From the NCBI GenBank assembly GCA_963585895.1, contig OY757939.1:40010141-40074140 (forward strand): a stretch of 64,000 nt of DNA. Reading direction: 5' to 3'. Position numbers and translations under genes: made by a program. The DNA comes from Sepioteuthis lessoniana (Eukaryota; Mollusca; Cephalopoda; Myopsida; Loliginidae). Shown here piece by piece: positions 48,869-59,659 of the stretch. Every line of letters starts with the position of its first letter. Within the stretch, counting starts at the first letter, position 1. Under the pieces are notes generated by a model. It was given only the letters and a program-made list of their open reading frames with translations, did no database searches and was not told where the DNA came from.

Positions 48869-49365
48869 CAGTGGTTATTAATCTGGGGTGCTGGCACCCC
48901 TAAAGGTGCAAGATTTAGTTCTTGGAGATGCAAGGAGAGGCCCAGAAAAATAACTTTTCTAAAATTTTACTTCTCATCATTTAGTGTTTCATAGCGTCCA
49001 TTTCTTTCAACTTCTTAACTTCAGATATGTTTTTTTTCATTATTTGTACCAGTCGTGCTATTATGTTCTCTTTCGGACAAATACCTTTGGGAAAGATATG
49101 AACCCTCTTATACTCCCAGCTATAGTACCACTACTGTTCTTCTAGAATAATGGCTTCGGCATTAAATAACCTACAAAGGTTGATATGCCATTAAACAAAG
49201 AAACCAAACCAAACCAAACCATTATTCATAACTTAGTTGATGTTTGATTTGTGTTAAAATAAAGTAATTGTGTTTTAAAGCTGATAATTTGACCTGAAAA
49301 TTCAAATTCTTCTGTCTTATGTGCTAGGCCTAGGGATGCCACAATAAAAAGGTTAAGAACCATTG
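48869..49365. mobile_element. hAT-type MITE, third variant, with nested SINE
   Basis: Left end CAGTGGTTATTAATCTGGGG, right end AAAAAGGTTAAGAACCATTG. The flanks GCCTAAAG (48861-48868) and TCCTAAGG (49366-49373) match at 6 of 8 positions. A headless SINE lies inside at 49047-49222. Confidence 0.8.
49047..49222 (+). mobile_element. SINE with AACC tail, headless, nested in a hAT MITE
   Basis: Starts at CCAGTCGTGCTATTATGTTC (no tRNA head), then CCTTTGGGAAAGATATGAAC, GGCATTAAATAACCTAC, AAAGGTTGATATGCCATTAA and three AAACC units. Same family as 48009. Similar sequence on both sides (CATTATTTGT and CATTATTCAT) may be the target duplication. Confidence 0.85.
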
Positions 49366-49373
49366 TCCTAAGG

Positions 49374-52007
49374 TCAAAGGGTGATTCAAACTTACTGAGT
49401 TGTCTTTTCGGAGCTTTACAAAACAAACAGAAATTACAAATATTATTAGTTTCCTTAAATGTAAACTCTTTTGATAATCTTTAAACTAAATTAAAATTAT
49501 TGGCAAAATGTATGTTCATTATTCTTCTTATGTGTCTTTTGTGACCATATCCAATTCTATTAAGATGATGTTTTAATGTGAACATGCTTACAGAAAGTTT
49601 AAATATGTGAAGGAGCAATTGTTTAATTTTTTCTTTTTCTTTTTTTTTTTTTTTTTAAAGATGTTAGATCTTTGAATTTGGTTTTAAAAAGTTTGTGTAG
49701 ATATCAGCATTTCATGACAATAAACAGACTTTGTTTTTAGTTAAAAATATAAATAAATGAATGAATGAATAGATAAATAAATAAAGTTTAAAATAAGATA
49801 AATAAATAAACGTGCACCTTGGCTGTAAAGTGAAAACATTGCACATACTTCATTAAAATTTAACTTAATGTTTCCGATTCCTTATTTAACTTGCCCTGAT
49901 TTACACATCCTAAAATTAAGATGAAGTGGATTAGCTATTGTTTACAGGTAATGCTTCCATGATTCAGCCTTTCTCAAATCTGTCAATTGTTAAGTCATAA
50001 TGGATTAGTGAGCACTGATCTGCATAATCAATCACCTGCACAATTAATAATAGATAATACAGCTCATAGTCAACATGATGATGATAATGATGATAATAGT
50101 GCTGAATATGATGACAGTGGTGATGATAACTGTATTAGTAATATTCCATAAAACAGTGATAAATAAAAGTATATAGCAACAACAAATTTAATTATAATAT
50201 GTAAAGAAAAAATAGAAGCATCTGAATTATTTCATTAAATTTTTCATAATTATTAGACAAACTATAAAAATCATTCAGTATCAGTGTACTTATTTAGCTA
50301 ATTTCATATTTATATTCTTTCTTTCTCTTTAAAAGGATTGGGAACCAAAAAAGATACATTGATTCAAAAATGATTGAATACACAGTTTTTATCCTTCATT
50401 CTCTTTCTTCTTTTAAGCTTTTATTGTAGTCCAACAATTAATTATCTTATAATTGTTAGGTGTTAGGAATTTTAGACCATTATAAAAAAAAGCCTATAAT
50501 TTAAACCATTGATCCCTGAGCCCTTGGGTCTATATTTATCCTCTGCAGTTTGAGCATGAACTGGTGTTATGATGTAGAGGAAAATAAAAATACCACTAGT
50601 ATACCTGTGTAATGAGCTTAAAAGGGATCCTTACCAAAATAATAATGCCATGTGAATAGAAGTGCTTTCATTTTTAATATTATAGAAACTAGCCAAAAAC
50701 TTGTCCTGCAAGCTGGTCTACAAATTGAGTGAAATAACTAATTGAAATAATCCAGGCTTTTTAAAAAAAAAAAAATTCATTAGTAAATTATATATTTAAA
50801 AATTGCCGCAAGAATAGATGCATCAAGATAAGAGTTAGACTTCAACAATGATTCAAGAAAAGTTAATTTTACAGTTGTGACCAACAATTCAGTGAAGATT
50901 TGATTAAGATGTGTAATGTTAAAGTTATATAAATTTTGACTAATGATATTTTAGTTCAGGCACTGTTAGAAGTTAAGACAATAAGTTATATTTTTAAAAC
51001 ATAATCTATATGAAAATATAAAATGCATGGCTATTTTTTGATCAAGTGATGTCTCAAAATAATGACAGTTTTTCTTTACATGCAAAAAATATATTAAAAC
51101 ATGTATGGAGACTCAGTGTAGATAAAAAAATAAATAAATAAAAAAATAAAAACATTGATTTCTAGTTTTAAAAGATAATATCACCTTCAAGTGTATTTAG
51201 CATTAAATGACTAATTTATGTGAACCCAAAAATATGGCTGAGTATGATTGATAAAGTAGAATTTAATATCTTATTTTTCTTACAAATAATCATGTTAGGA
51301 ATATGATTTAGGATTTAATCAAATATATAATAAAAATAATATATAATAAAAATATACATAAAGAAATTTTTTTTATGAAAGCCAAATTTCTAAGAAACTT
51401 GAAAACTTGATTAATTTGGTTTTGATTAGACAAATTAATATTCCTCTAAATGATCAGAAGATTCAGTCAGGTAAATTTAGTTCCAAGATGAAATAAAGTC
51501 TATTCTCATTTTAAATTATACAAAATAAAATGTAAAAACAAAGGTATTTAAAAGTATTAATAGTATTTATCATCTCTATGACCAAACTTTTTGTGACTAA
51601 ATTTTCCTAGCACCCATAAAAACAATTTTCATCAATGATTTTACATTCTGTGTTCAAAAAGTCTATCTAGAAATTTTCTATAGGATATAAAAGTAATTTT
51701 CATTTAATGTATGTAAAGTGGCCTTAAATAAACCAAACAAACAGAATGCCTTTAAATTGGCACTGAGAGAATAAATAGTAACAGAGTAGAGTGTTTCATA
51801 TAAGTGATGGCATTCTTATCTGAATTTCTGAGATGAGGAATTATTGTAATTATACACCGATGTATTCTGACTAGTATCCTCATTTTGGTTGATGTCATAA
51901 TAGCCACAATGTTTTGGCAGTTTGTATCAAGGTCAGAGGATACAACAATCCAAGTACATCAGTATATAAGTTGTATCAAGAGTTTGTTATGCAGATGATT
52001 TACTCAC
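49374..52007. other. Intronic stretch flanking the JNK exon at 52008
   Basis: AT-rich with a (T)n run near 49640-49660, (AAAT)n runs near 49750-49806 and GAT-rich repeats at 50080-50130. No exon or classified element recognised. Confidence 0.45.
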
Positions 52008-52082
52008 CTGAGAGATTTTGCATAGCATTTGTCATTTGATTATCTTTATTTTCATATTTCTTGACTTCCTCATATATAAGTT
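52008..52082 (-). CDS. JNK: JNK coding exon, final helix and start of the variable tail
   Basis: A 75-bp exon completing the Glu codon of the preceding exon and encoding ELIYEEVKKYENKDNQM then TNAMQNLS. ELIYEEV matches the last conserved helix of JNKs (ELIYKEV in human); what follows is lineage-specific. The acceptor is TTTTTTCAG|AACTT and the donor CTCTCAG|GTGAGTA, an excellent consensus. If this intron were retained, the frame would read Gly-Glu-stop straight after the exon, giving a short JNK resembling the short-tailed isoforms of other animals. Splicing to the next exon, 29.6 kb away, adds a further 24 residues. Confidence 0.93.
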
Positions 52083-52477
52083 CTGAAAAAAATAAAATAA
52101 AAAAAAAGTTAGAGCTTATTTCAAAATTTATACATTAAGTTATATAAACACATTCTAAGCTTAATTCTTATGAAATAATATAAATTTGGATAAAATCATA
52201 AAATAGCATACAAAGCTGATCTTAGAAAAATTAGGAACAATATTAAAACAAAAAAGATTAAATGAATACATATACAGTTGGCTCTTCACATTTGTGGGAG
52301 TTAAGGGGACATAGTTGAGATCCACCCACCAAATTTTGACTCATAATACTGTTAACCATATTTAACAACAAAAACAAAAAATATTTTACTGCAACACTGT
52401 GTTTTATAAATTTGAAATTAAAAGTATTAGTCAGATTTATTCATCAGTACCATTCAGGTGGGTAAACATGTCTCAGG

Positions 52478-53020
52478 GTTTGCCCAGTCAGCTGGGGCTG
52501 TAGAATACACCAACTGCACCTCAGCAGAGGGGTAAGACCCCACCCCCCAATGAGTGTCCTGGGTATAACACTAAACAATCTGATGGTGAGGTTCCAGTGA
52601 TGCTGGAGCTTTGGGGAATCTGGGGCACCCCTTCATTGCCATTGCTCCCAGGTCCACTCTGGCCCAGAATGGTAGCATCTGATAGGGCCCTATCTATGTG
52701 TTAAATAGAACTGCATACTTATGCTAAACTGAATTGTTTGAAATAGAACTGTTTTTGACATTGAAACTGTACTTACTCTAAACTGAATTGTTATATATAC
52801 AACTGTTTTGACATTTAACTGTGTGTAAACAATATGTGCTTATACTAAACTGAATTAGAACTGTTTGAATAAACTGATTAGTTTTAAATAGAAATGTTTT
52901 TGACAATTAAACTGAACTCATGCTAAACTGAATTGTTTGAAATAGAACTGATTATTTGTATAAAAATGGATTTGGCATTAAATAACCTACAAAGGTTGAT
53001 ATGCCATAAAACCCAAACAA
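52478..53020 (+). mobile_element. HMT repeat, medium copy
   Basis: Head: TGCCCAGTCAGCTGGGGCTG, TAGAATACACCAACTGC, AGAGGGGTAAGACCCC, GAGTGTCCTGGGTATAACAC, TGGAGCTTTGGGGAATC and CATTGCTCCCAGGTCCACTC, then CCCTATCTATGTGTTAAATAG. Several spacer units follow (TATGCTAAACTGAATTGTTT, GAAATAGAACTGTTTTTGAC), and then the tail GGCATTAAATAACCTAC, AAAGGTTGATATGCCATAAA, ACCCAAACAACC. Confidence 0.8.
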
Positions 53021-53846
53021 CCAACCATGTCTCAGGGTAATAAAAATGCCAAGTGGACCTTCCTAGGAACAGCTTTGTGCTAATTATAGGCCCTTTTGTA
53101 AGGGTAACAAAAATGTTTTCATAGCAGAATTTATAACTATCATTATACTAATTTAGTAATTGTCAAGTAGGTAATTAGATTACATTTTCTGGTTTGATAC
53201 TTTTGTTTTTTTTTCTACTGACTCTAGGCCCAGGGATTGAACTTCCAACTATTTCTTAACCAATGTTTTTATCCTCTAGGCCATTATCTTGTGAGGAAAT
53301 TCAGAGACCATTTTCAAGAGCTTGAAACCTAATATTTTGGCTGCTTCTTCAAGTGAAATATGCATAGGACTTTTGATAAATTAAACTTCATCTATTAAGA
53401 TTTATATTTCTCTGAATAATTTAAAAACTAAATGGAATTTCTTGTAAATTTCTGCTACTGTACAAGTCTGTGGGTATATATAATAATAGCCACATTTTGA
53501 CAGATCATGATGACTGCTAAATCTTGACAGATGAAAGCTGCCTTTATTACCAAAAAAACTAAAACTCAAACATTCTGATTGATAACTAATTCAATTTACG
53601 AAAAATATACAAGATGCATAGTATGATTAGCTAGTAATACATCTGTATGTCATGGGATTATAGTGACATATACTTGTATGGCACTTATGCCACTCCCTAG
53701 GTCTACATATCCAAGCGACAAGAATGGGAAGATAACTAGTGACTATGCAAATTGCAGGTTTTATTTCAGAGGACCTTCTCTTAGATTTTTCCCTTTAAAG
53801 GATACCTAAAAATCAGTAGAAGTAGTCCCTATTTCAAAATACTCAT
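53021..53846. other. Intronic stretch without recognisable features
   Basis: Part of the intron between the JNK exons at 52008 and 54251. Nothing recognised. Confidence 0.45.
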
Positions 53847-54098
53847 ACAGAGGAACTTTGTTCCAAAATTATTTTTAACAACCGATTTGTTTGAAAACTG
53901 AAACAATACTGCTCAAGTAAGCTTGACCAGCTGTTTGGCTGTGTTTGGTTTGCCTCCGCAATTATTTGCGTGTGTTTTGCTTTCATTAACTTAACTTCGA
54001 ACACTTGTTCAATCACTGAGGCATTTATTACTCAAATTTTTTGGTCAAACTCTGAATTGTTTAACTTGAGAGTCGTTCAATAACCAAGGTTCCACTGT
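53847..54098. mobile_element. Small inverted-repeat transposon (MITE), superfamily not assigned
   Basis: Left end ACAGAGGAACTTTGTT; right end AACCAAGGTTCCACTGT, whose complement is ACAGTGGAACCTTGGTT. The interior has CGATTTGTTTGAAAACTGAA, typical of a widespread animal MITE type that I recognise only by its ends. Length 252 bp. Its right end is about 150 bp from the JNK exon at 54251. Confidence 0.7.
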
Positions 54099-54250
54099 AA
54101 TTAATTTCTTGTAAAAATCATAGTCAAGAAATAAATTATAAGAATTTTAAGATAGGGAGTTATTTTTCAATCACCTTATATAGAAAAACCTATTTATAAT
54201 CACTCAAAAATTTGTCAGATGAAATTCAGAAAAAAAAAAATTATTATTAC

Positions 54251-54314
54251 CTTTCCATTCTTCTACGGAGTGCTCTCTCTCATCTACTGAGTGATCATAA
54301 GGTCCAGGAGCAGG
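54251..54314 (-). CDS. JNK: JNK coding exon, C-terminal extension of the kinase fold
   Basis: A 64-bp exon encoding PAPGPYDHSVDEREHSVEEWK plus one base. In human JNK1 the equivalent stretch is [22 protein letters not shown], the segment that wraps back onto the N-lobe; the DEREH-(S/T)-(V/I)EEWK core is nearly invariant in JNKs. The acceptor is TTTCAG|CCT and the donor AAAG|GTAATA. It is entered in phase 0 and left in phase 1, matching its neighbours. It is too short to stand out as an open reading frame and was found by reading the minus strand between 62 and 50 kb. The 8.1-kb intron on its 5' side is packed with LINE and HMT repeats. Confidence 0.95.
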
Positions 54315-54829
54315 CTGAAATAAAAAATTTTATAAGTTAACTTTTATTATATTCACATTCCTTATTTTATTTAATTATTAAACAGGAATGGTTATCACAG
54401 TTAGAGAACTTTTTCTGCTTTTATTTTTGGCACTGAGAGATAATTCTTTCCCCCACCCCAATGATAACAGATGCAACCATAAAATGAAGGAGGATTTGTA
54501 TTTTCAAAACAAAATATCTTTTTAAAGAAATAAATGTAACACAAAGCAATAAAGATTTTATAATAATGTAATCACCAAGAGAATGAAAGTTTCGTTTTTT
54601 CTGTTAGAAATAAATACCCACAAAGAATTTTGAAAAAAGAGAAAAGAGAGAGACAGAGAGAAAGAAAAAAGAAATTTTATCTTAATGGTTGGTAAAGTCT
54701 TTAAATAATTTTGTTTCTAAATTCTTTCAATTCAACTTATGAAAATTTTTTTTATTGCTATTTAAGAAATAAAAATGAATGAATTCATGAGAATTTTAAT
54801 AAGTTTTTCTAGTCAAAAATGTTCCAACA
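54315..54829. other. Intronic stretch without recognisable features
   Basis: 5' side of the JNK exon at 54251; only a short interrupted (GA)n run at 54645-54662. Confidence 0.45.
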
Positions 54830-55930
54830 GTAGTAGTAGTAGTAGTAATGGTAGTGGTGGTATTAGTACCATTATTATTATTTTCTTTTTTTTCCTACAC
54901 TCTGCAAGTTCCTCACAGCAGTGGCAGCTGGTGGTTGTTTAGTGGAGTCTGAGTGACAACAAATTTCCTCAGGTCTCCAAGGGCTCTTCTGAGTATTCCG
55001 GCTGATCTCAACAATGCTGTAGCCTGGAGAGTCTTTCTTCTTCCTCTGATTTCCAATTTTCTTAATCTCTTGTCCAAGTGCACCAACTACATCACCCTCA
55101 TGTTCCATAGCTTTCTTAGTCCTCTGGCAAGGTATCTTTTGATTTTCTTTTATTTCCACTATCATCTTTTGGAACAGCAAAATCAACTAGATGACAAGTC
55201 CTTTTTTTCTTGTTAATTGACATAAGGTCTGATCTTCTGGTCAGGATAAGGTGATCGTTTGTATTTCAAAATCCAAGAGAATTTTATGCATCTCATTCTC
55301 TAGAATGTATTATGGATTGTGCATATACCATTTGGTAGTATGGTCAAATTTCAATTTCTTGTACAATTCCCAGTGAACCACCTCTCACATCCAGTCATAC
55401 ATGGTCTTGTTCTCCTTTTGCACAAGTTTGTTGTATTTGCTTTTTATGTGATAAACCATTTCATGTTTGTCACCACATAACCTACATTTGCTATTTTGTT
55501 GCATATTATCAATTTTTGCTTTAATATAATTGATCCTTATGGCCTTGTTTTGTGCTGTTATTAGAAGAGATTTAGTTTCTCTCTTAAGGTTGTAGTTATG
55601 TCCAGGTCTTCTCATATGCAATCTCACTAGTTTGTCACTTGAAATATCCATACAGTTGTTTTTCTTCCCATTTTCTTTTTTTTTTGTTTGCTCTTATGTT
55701 GTCAATACTGCTAGTGGCCACTGTAATTAGTCTTTCTTTGCTCTTTTTAATGTAGTCTTTGAGTCCTTGTATTGATGCATCAATGCAATCTTTAATGCTG
55801 GTGAGTCCTCTTCCTCCTTCTTTTCTTGACACAAATAGTCGGTCAATGTCATCTCTTGGATGTAATGCCTTGTGCATATTCATCAACTTCCTTGTTCTTG
55901 GGTCCATCTGTCAAAGTTCTCCCCTTGTCC
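54830..55930 (-). pseudogene. R2/R4-like LINE, C-terminal half of ORF and 3' end
   Basis: Minus-strand frames encode MDPRTRKLMNMHKALHPRDD, DRLFVSRKEGGRGLTSI, KWEEKQLYGYFK, then LKRETKSLLITAQNKAIRIN and KCRLCGDKHEMVYHI. The last is a zinc-knuckle CxxC...H block in which the final Cys is lost (SKYNK). Broken traces of the downstream nuclease-like region follow (LENEMHKILLDFEIQT). The C-terminal CCHC plus PD-type nuclease arrangement is characteristic of R2/R4-type elements. It is 5'-truncated and full of stops. The 3' tail is (AAT)n-like near 54866-54882, and (TAC/TTA)n microsatellite lies on both sides (54833-54847 and 55958-56022). Confidence 0.8.
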
Positions 55931-55957
55931 ATTTTAAGAATGGTCGTAATGATGATA

Positions 55958-56022
55958 GTAGTAGTAGTAGTAATAATAATAATAATAAGAATAATGATAA
56001 GAATAAGAATAATAATAAATAA
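55958..56022. repeat. (AGT/AAT)n trinucleotide repeat
   Basis: Runs of AGT then AAT with AAG/AGA interruptions, directly at the 5' side of the minus-strand R2/R4-like LINE. Probably its target microsatellite. Confidence 0.85.
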
Positions 56023-56059
56023 CAGGAAGAGTTAACAGTTTGAGTTGGTCTGTTTGCAT

Positions 56060-57207
56060 TCTTGCCCAGTTGGCTGGGGCTGTAGAATACACTGACTGTT
56101 TCTCTGCAGAGGGGTAAGACCCCCCCCCAACGAGTGTCCTGTTATGATGGTGAGGTTTCAGCAATGCAGGAGCTTTGGGGAATGCGGAGTACCCCTTCAT
56201 TGCTATCGCTCCCAGCTCCACTCTGGCCCAGAGTGGTAGAACCTGATAAGGGTCCTATCTATGGGTTAAATAGAACTAAACCATGCTTCCTTCACTATAC
56301 TGATTTTTTCATTTAAACTGCGTATTTATGCTAAACTGAATTGTTTAAAATAGAACTGTTTTGACAATAAAACTACATATTAATGCTACACTGAATTGCT
56401 TAAAATAGAACTGTTTTGACATCTACACTGTGTACTTATGCTAAGGGGCTGTAGAATACACCAACAATAAGACCCCACCCCAATGAGTGTCCTGGATATG
56501 ACACTAAACAGTCAGATGGTGGGGCCTTGGGGAATACAGAGTACCCCTTTACTGCCATTGCTCCCAGGTCCACTCTGGCCTGGCGTGGTAGCACCTGATA
56601 GGGCCCTATCTATGGGTTAAATAGAACTAACAGCATACTTATGCTAAACTGAATTGTTTGATTAAACTGAATAGCTTAAAATAGAAATGTTTTTGACAAT
56701 TAAACCGTACTTACATTTAAACTGCGTGCTTATGCTAAACAGAATTATTTTAAAAAGAACTGTTTTTTGACATTGAAACTGTATTTACACAAAAATGAAT
56801 TGTTTAACATAGAACTGTTTTGACATTTAACTATGTGTAAACAAAATCTGTACTTATACTAAACTGAATTAGCTTAATTAAAACTGCTTGACTAAACTGA
56901 ATAGCTTGAAATAGAAATGTTTTTTCACAATTAAACTGTACTTACATTTAAACTGCATGCTTATGCTTAACTAAATTATTTGAAATTGAACTGTGTTTGA
57001 CATTGAAACTGTACTTACACTAAACTGAATTGCTATATATAACTGCTTGAATAAACAGAATAGTTTGAAAGACAAATGTTTTTGACAAACTGTGTACTCA
57101 TGCTAAACTGAATTGTTTGAAATAGAACTGATTATTTACATATAATTGGATTTGGCGTTAAATAACCTACAAAGGTTGATAGGCCATAAAACCAAACCAA
57201 ACCAAAC
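56060..57207 (+). mobile_element. HMT repeat, expanded copy with two heads
   Basis: First head at 56064-56270 (CTTGCCCAGTTGGCTGGGGC, GAGGGGTAAGACCCCCCC, CCCCTTCATTGCTATCGC), a few spacer units, a second shortened head at about 56446-56620 (GGGGCTGTAGAATACACC, CCCATTGCTCCCAGG-like segment), then a long run of spacer units of roughly 55-60 bp (TATGCTAAACTGAATTGTTT, AGAACTGTTTTGACATT). The tail is at 57148-57207 (GGCGTTAAATAACCTAC, AAAGGTTGATAGGCCATAAA, four AACCA units). Confidence 0.8.
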
Positions 57208-57350
57208 TGTTTGCATTCACTGCACTAATGTCATTAGGAAAGGCATAAATCAACTTCTCCCTTAACTACAGTTAAAATAATAGGGCTGATTGGGTTCTCT
57301 TAGTGTGGTGATGGGTAGCCAGTGTAGAAGGACAATCTTGAATTCATATT
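57208..57350 (+). mobile_element. tRNA-derived SINE, 5'-truncated
   Basis: GTTTGCATTCACTGCACTAA, CATTAGGAAAGGCATAAATC, AGCCAGTGTAGAAGGACAAT and CTTGAATTCATATTATG follow directly on the AACC tail of the HMT element. Confidence 0.7.
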
Positions 57351-58660
57351 ATGAATAAAATCAACTGGAAACCACTCCACTATCTCCTAAGAACAGGTAA
57401 TTGATAAAAGGAAGTTATGAAGAGTCATGACTACTCAACCTTTTATTTCATATATCCTATTAGGTTTGAAAGGGTTAAAGGAAATGATGTAATGTACATC
57501 TAAAATAAACCAATGACTTCAAGTAAAAATTGTATAAAACGTGGTTCATATTAAAAGACAGGAATTGTTAGTAAGTTCTACTTTGTAAAATGAAAATTAA
57601 AAAGATATGCACAGAAAACTTTATTGTATAAGCAAATTAAAAGAAAGGGATATCTTTTTCAAATCTTTGAGAAAAGAATAGTATTAAGGAATTGATTGAT
57701 TTTAATGATATGTCAAACCATCTGGAGTTATTTTATGCCTAGAATCATGTACATTGTGTGTTTATACATTTTTCAGTAGGTTTTATTTCATTTTAATGAT
57801 ATGTCAAAATCCTTTGGGATTCTTTTCAAATAATTATTTTGTATAGTATTGATCAGGTTTACATTTATCATTTTTGGTATAATTTTATTTTTCTCAAGAA
57901 TGAAAAAAAATGTCATCCATGTTGTCATTTTGAAATAGGTTCTTTATATTATTTGTGTTGAAAAAGTGTTGGCTAATGAGAGCTGAAGCTACATGTTCTA
58001 TGAGAAAATGTTTAACAGTATAAATGTGTTTGAAATGTTATTCATTGTGGTTGTTTTGTTTGAATATAAAGGAACGTGTAAGTCTTGAGTGACCAATGAC
58101 CAATCGTGATATAGTGATTTGTTACTTTTTGAATTTTTTAAAAGGCAGTGTTAATAGATGCAATCAAAATTATGCACTCAATATCTAAGCCAGGCATAGG
58201 CAACTTTTTTCAAGAAGCCATATTTACCAACCCCTCCGCTTGGGCAGGATATGACACAAGGTCAAATTTTAAGCGGAGTTTAACAGGTTTGAATTCAGAG
58301 TTTTCCCAAAGATTAAATATCTTATTTGAATTCAAAGAAATATGAAGATAATGATTTTATGTCATACACAATAACAAATACGACAGTTGGCAAAATATAC
58401 GAACTCACCACATTTCGAAAATGTTTCTTCTGTCAGTTTTAATCCAAAGAAAATAAAGCAAAAACCCGTGACAAAACCTATTTTATTTAATAATCAGACT
58501 TTCTGGTTTCATAGAACATACCTCAAGCCATTCAAAATAATCTAATTAATAATCAAGGTTTTTCAACATAAGGCAGAAAAAAAAAAAATTATAGAATCAC
58601 TAAATTTTGTAGAAATTTGCTGAGTTTATTTTTCATGGATTAAAAATCACAACAGAAAAT
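57351..58660. other. Intronic stretch with repeat fragments
   Basis: An HMT tail fragment lies at about 57697-57840 in minus orientation (GATTGATTTTAATGATATGT). A short minus-strand SINE fragment lies at about 58236-58305 (GGTTTGAATTCAGAGTTTTC). The rest is unassigned. Confidence 0.55.
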
Positions 58661-58661
58661 T

Positions 58662-59605
58662 TTTAAAAGTTTGGTTTGGTTCAGTTTTCTTTTATGGCAT
58701 ATCAACCATTGTAGGTTATCTAATGCCAAATCCTCTCTCTCTCTATATATATATTAAATATATATGATTTAGTTTGATTTGGTTTTATAGCATATTAACT
58801 ATTGTAGGTTATTTAATGCCAAATCCTCTTTATATATATATACTAAATATATATGATTTGGTTTGGTTGAGTTTTATGTTATATCAATCATTGTAAGTTA
58901 TTTAATGCCAAATCCTTTTTATACACATATATTAAAAATATATGATTTGGTTTGGTTGGGTTTTATGGTATATAAACCATTGTAGGTTATTTAATGCCAA
59001 ATCCTCTTTATACATATATGTTAAATATGATTTGTAAACACATTTTGTAGATAACATTTTTAAAAGAGCCTGAACTCATTTTTTTGCACACAGTTAAATG
59101 GTTTCACTTATTTCTATCTAATAAAAATAATTCTATTTACTATTAATCATTTGTTTGCACACAGTCAAATGTTTTCAAGTATTTAACACTAATAATTCAA
59201 TTAAACATCAGTCATTTGTTTACACACAATTAATTGATCAAATAGTTCTATTTTAAACAAGTCAATTTAATATCAGTCATTTGTTTACACAGAGTTTAAA
59301 TGTCAAACAGTTCTATTTCTAACAATTCAATTTAGCAGAAATACACAGTTTACATGTCAAACAGCTCTATTTGACCATAGATAGGACCCTATCAGATGTG
59401 ACCATTCTGGATCAGAGTGGACCTGGGAGCAATGGCAATGAAAGAGTACTCCACATTCTCCAAAGCTTCAACATTACTGGAGTCTCACCATCAGATTGTT
59501 TAATGTCATATCCAGGACATTTGTTGAGGAAGGGTAAGGTCTTACCCCTCTGCAGAGATACAGTTGGTGTATTCTATAGCTCCAGCCGACTGGGCTATTT
59601 TTTAA
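58662..59605 (-). mobile_element. HMT repeat with four tandem tails
   Basis: Read on the minus strand: head at 59605-59372 (GAGGGGTAAGACCTTACCC and CTCCCAGGTCCACTCTGATC-like segments), five or so spacer units (AAATGATTGATATTAAATTG-like, TGTGTAAACAAATGAC), then four tandem tails at about 89-93 bp spacing (GGTTATTTAATGCCAAATCC, seen on the plus strand near 58711, 58804, 58893 and 58982). Confidence 0.8.
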
Positions 59606-59659
59606 AAGTGGGGAATTCATATCTTTTACTAGGGGTTGTAGCTATTGTAAGTTATATTA

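Noticed and set aside
54878-55216. Two overlapping frames of about 90-100 residues on opposite strands
   Set aside because: Both lie in the 3' end of a dead R2/R4-like LINE; the real coding frame there is broken.
58668-59028. CRISPR-like array of four regular repeats
   Set aside because: Eukaryotic DNA; the units are 90-bp copies of a retroelement tail with AT-rich linkers, not short repeats with unique spacers.
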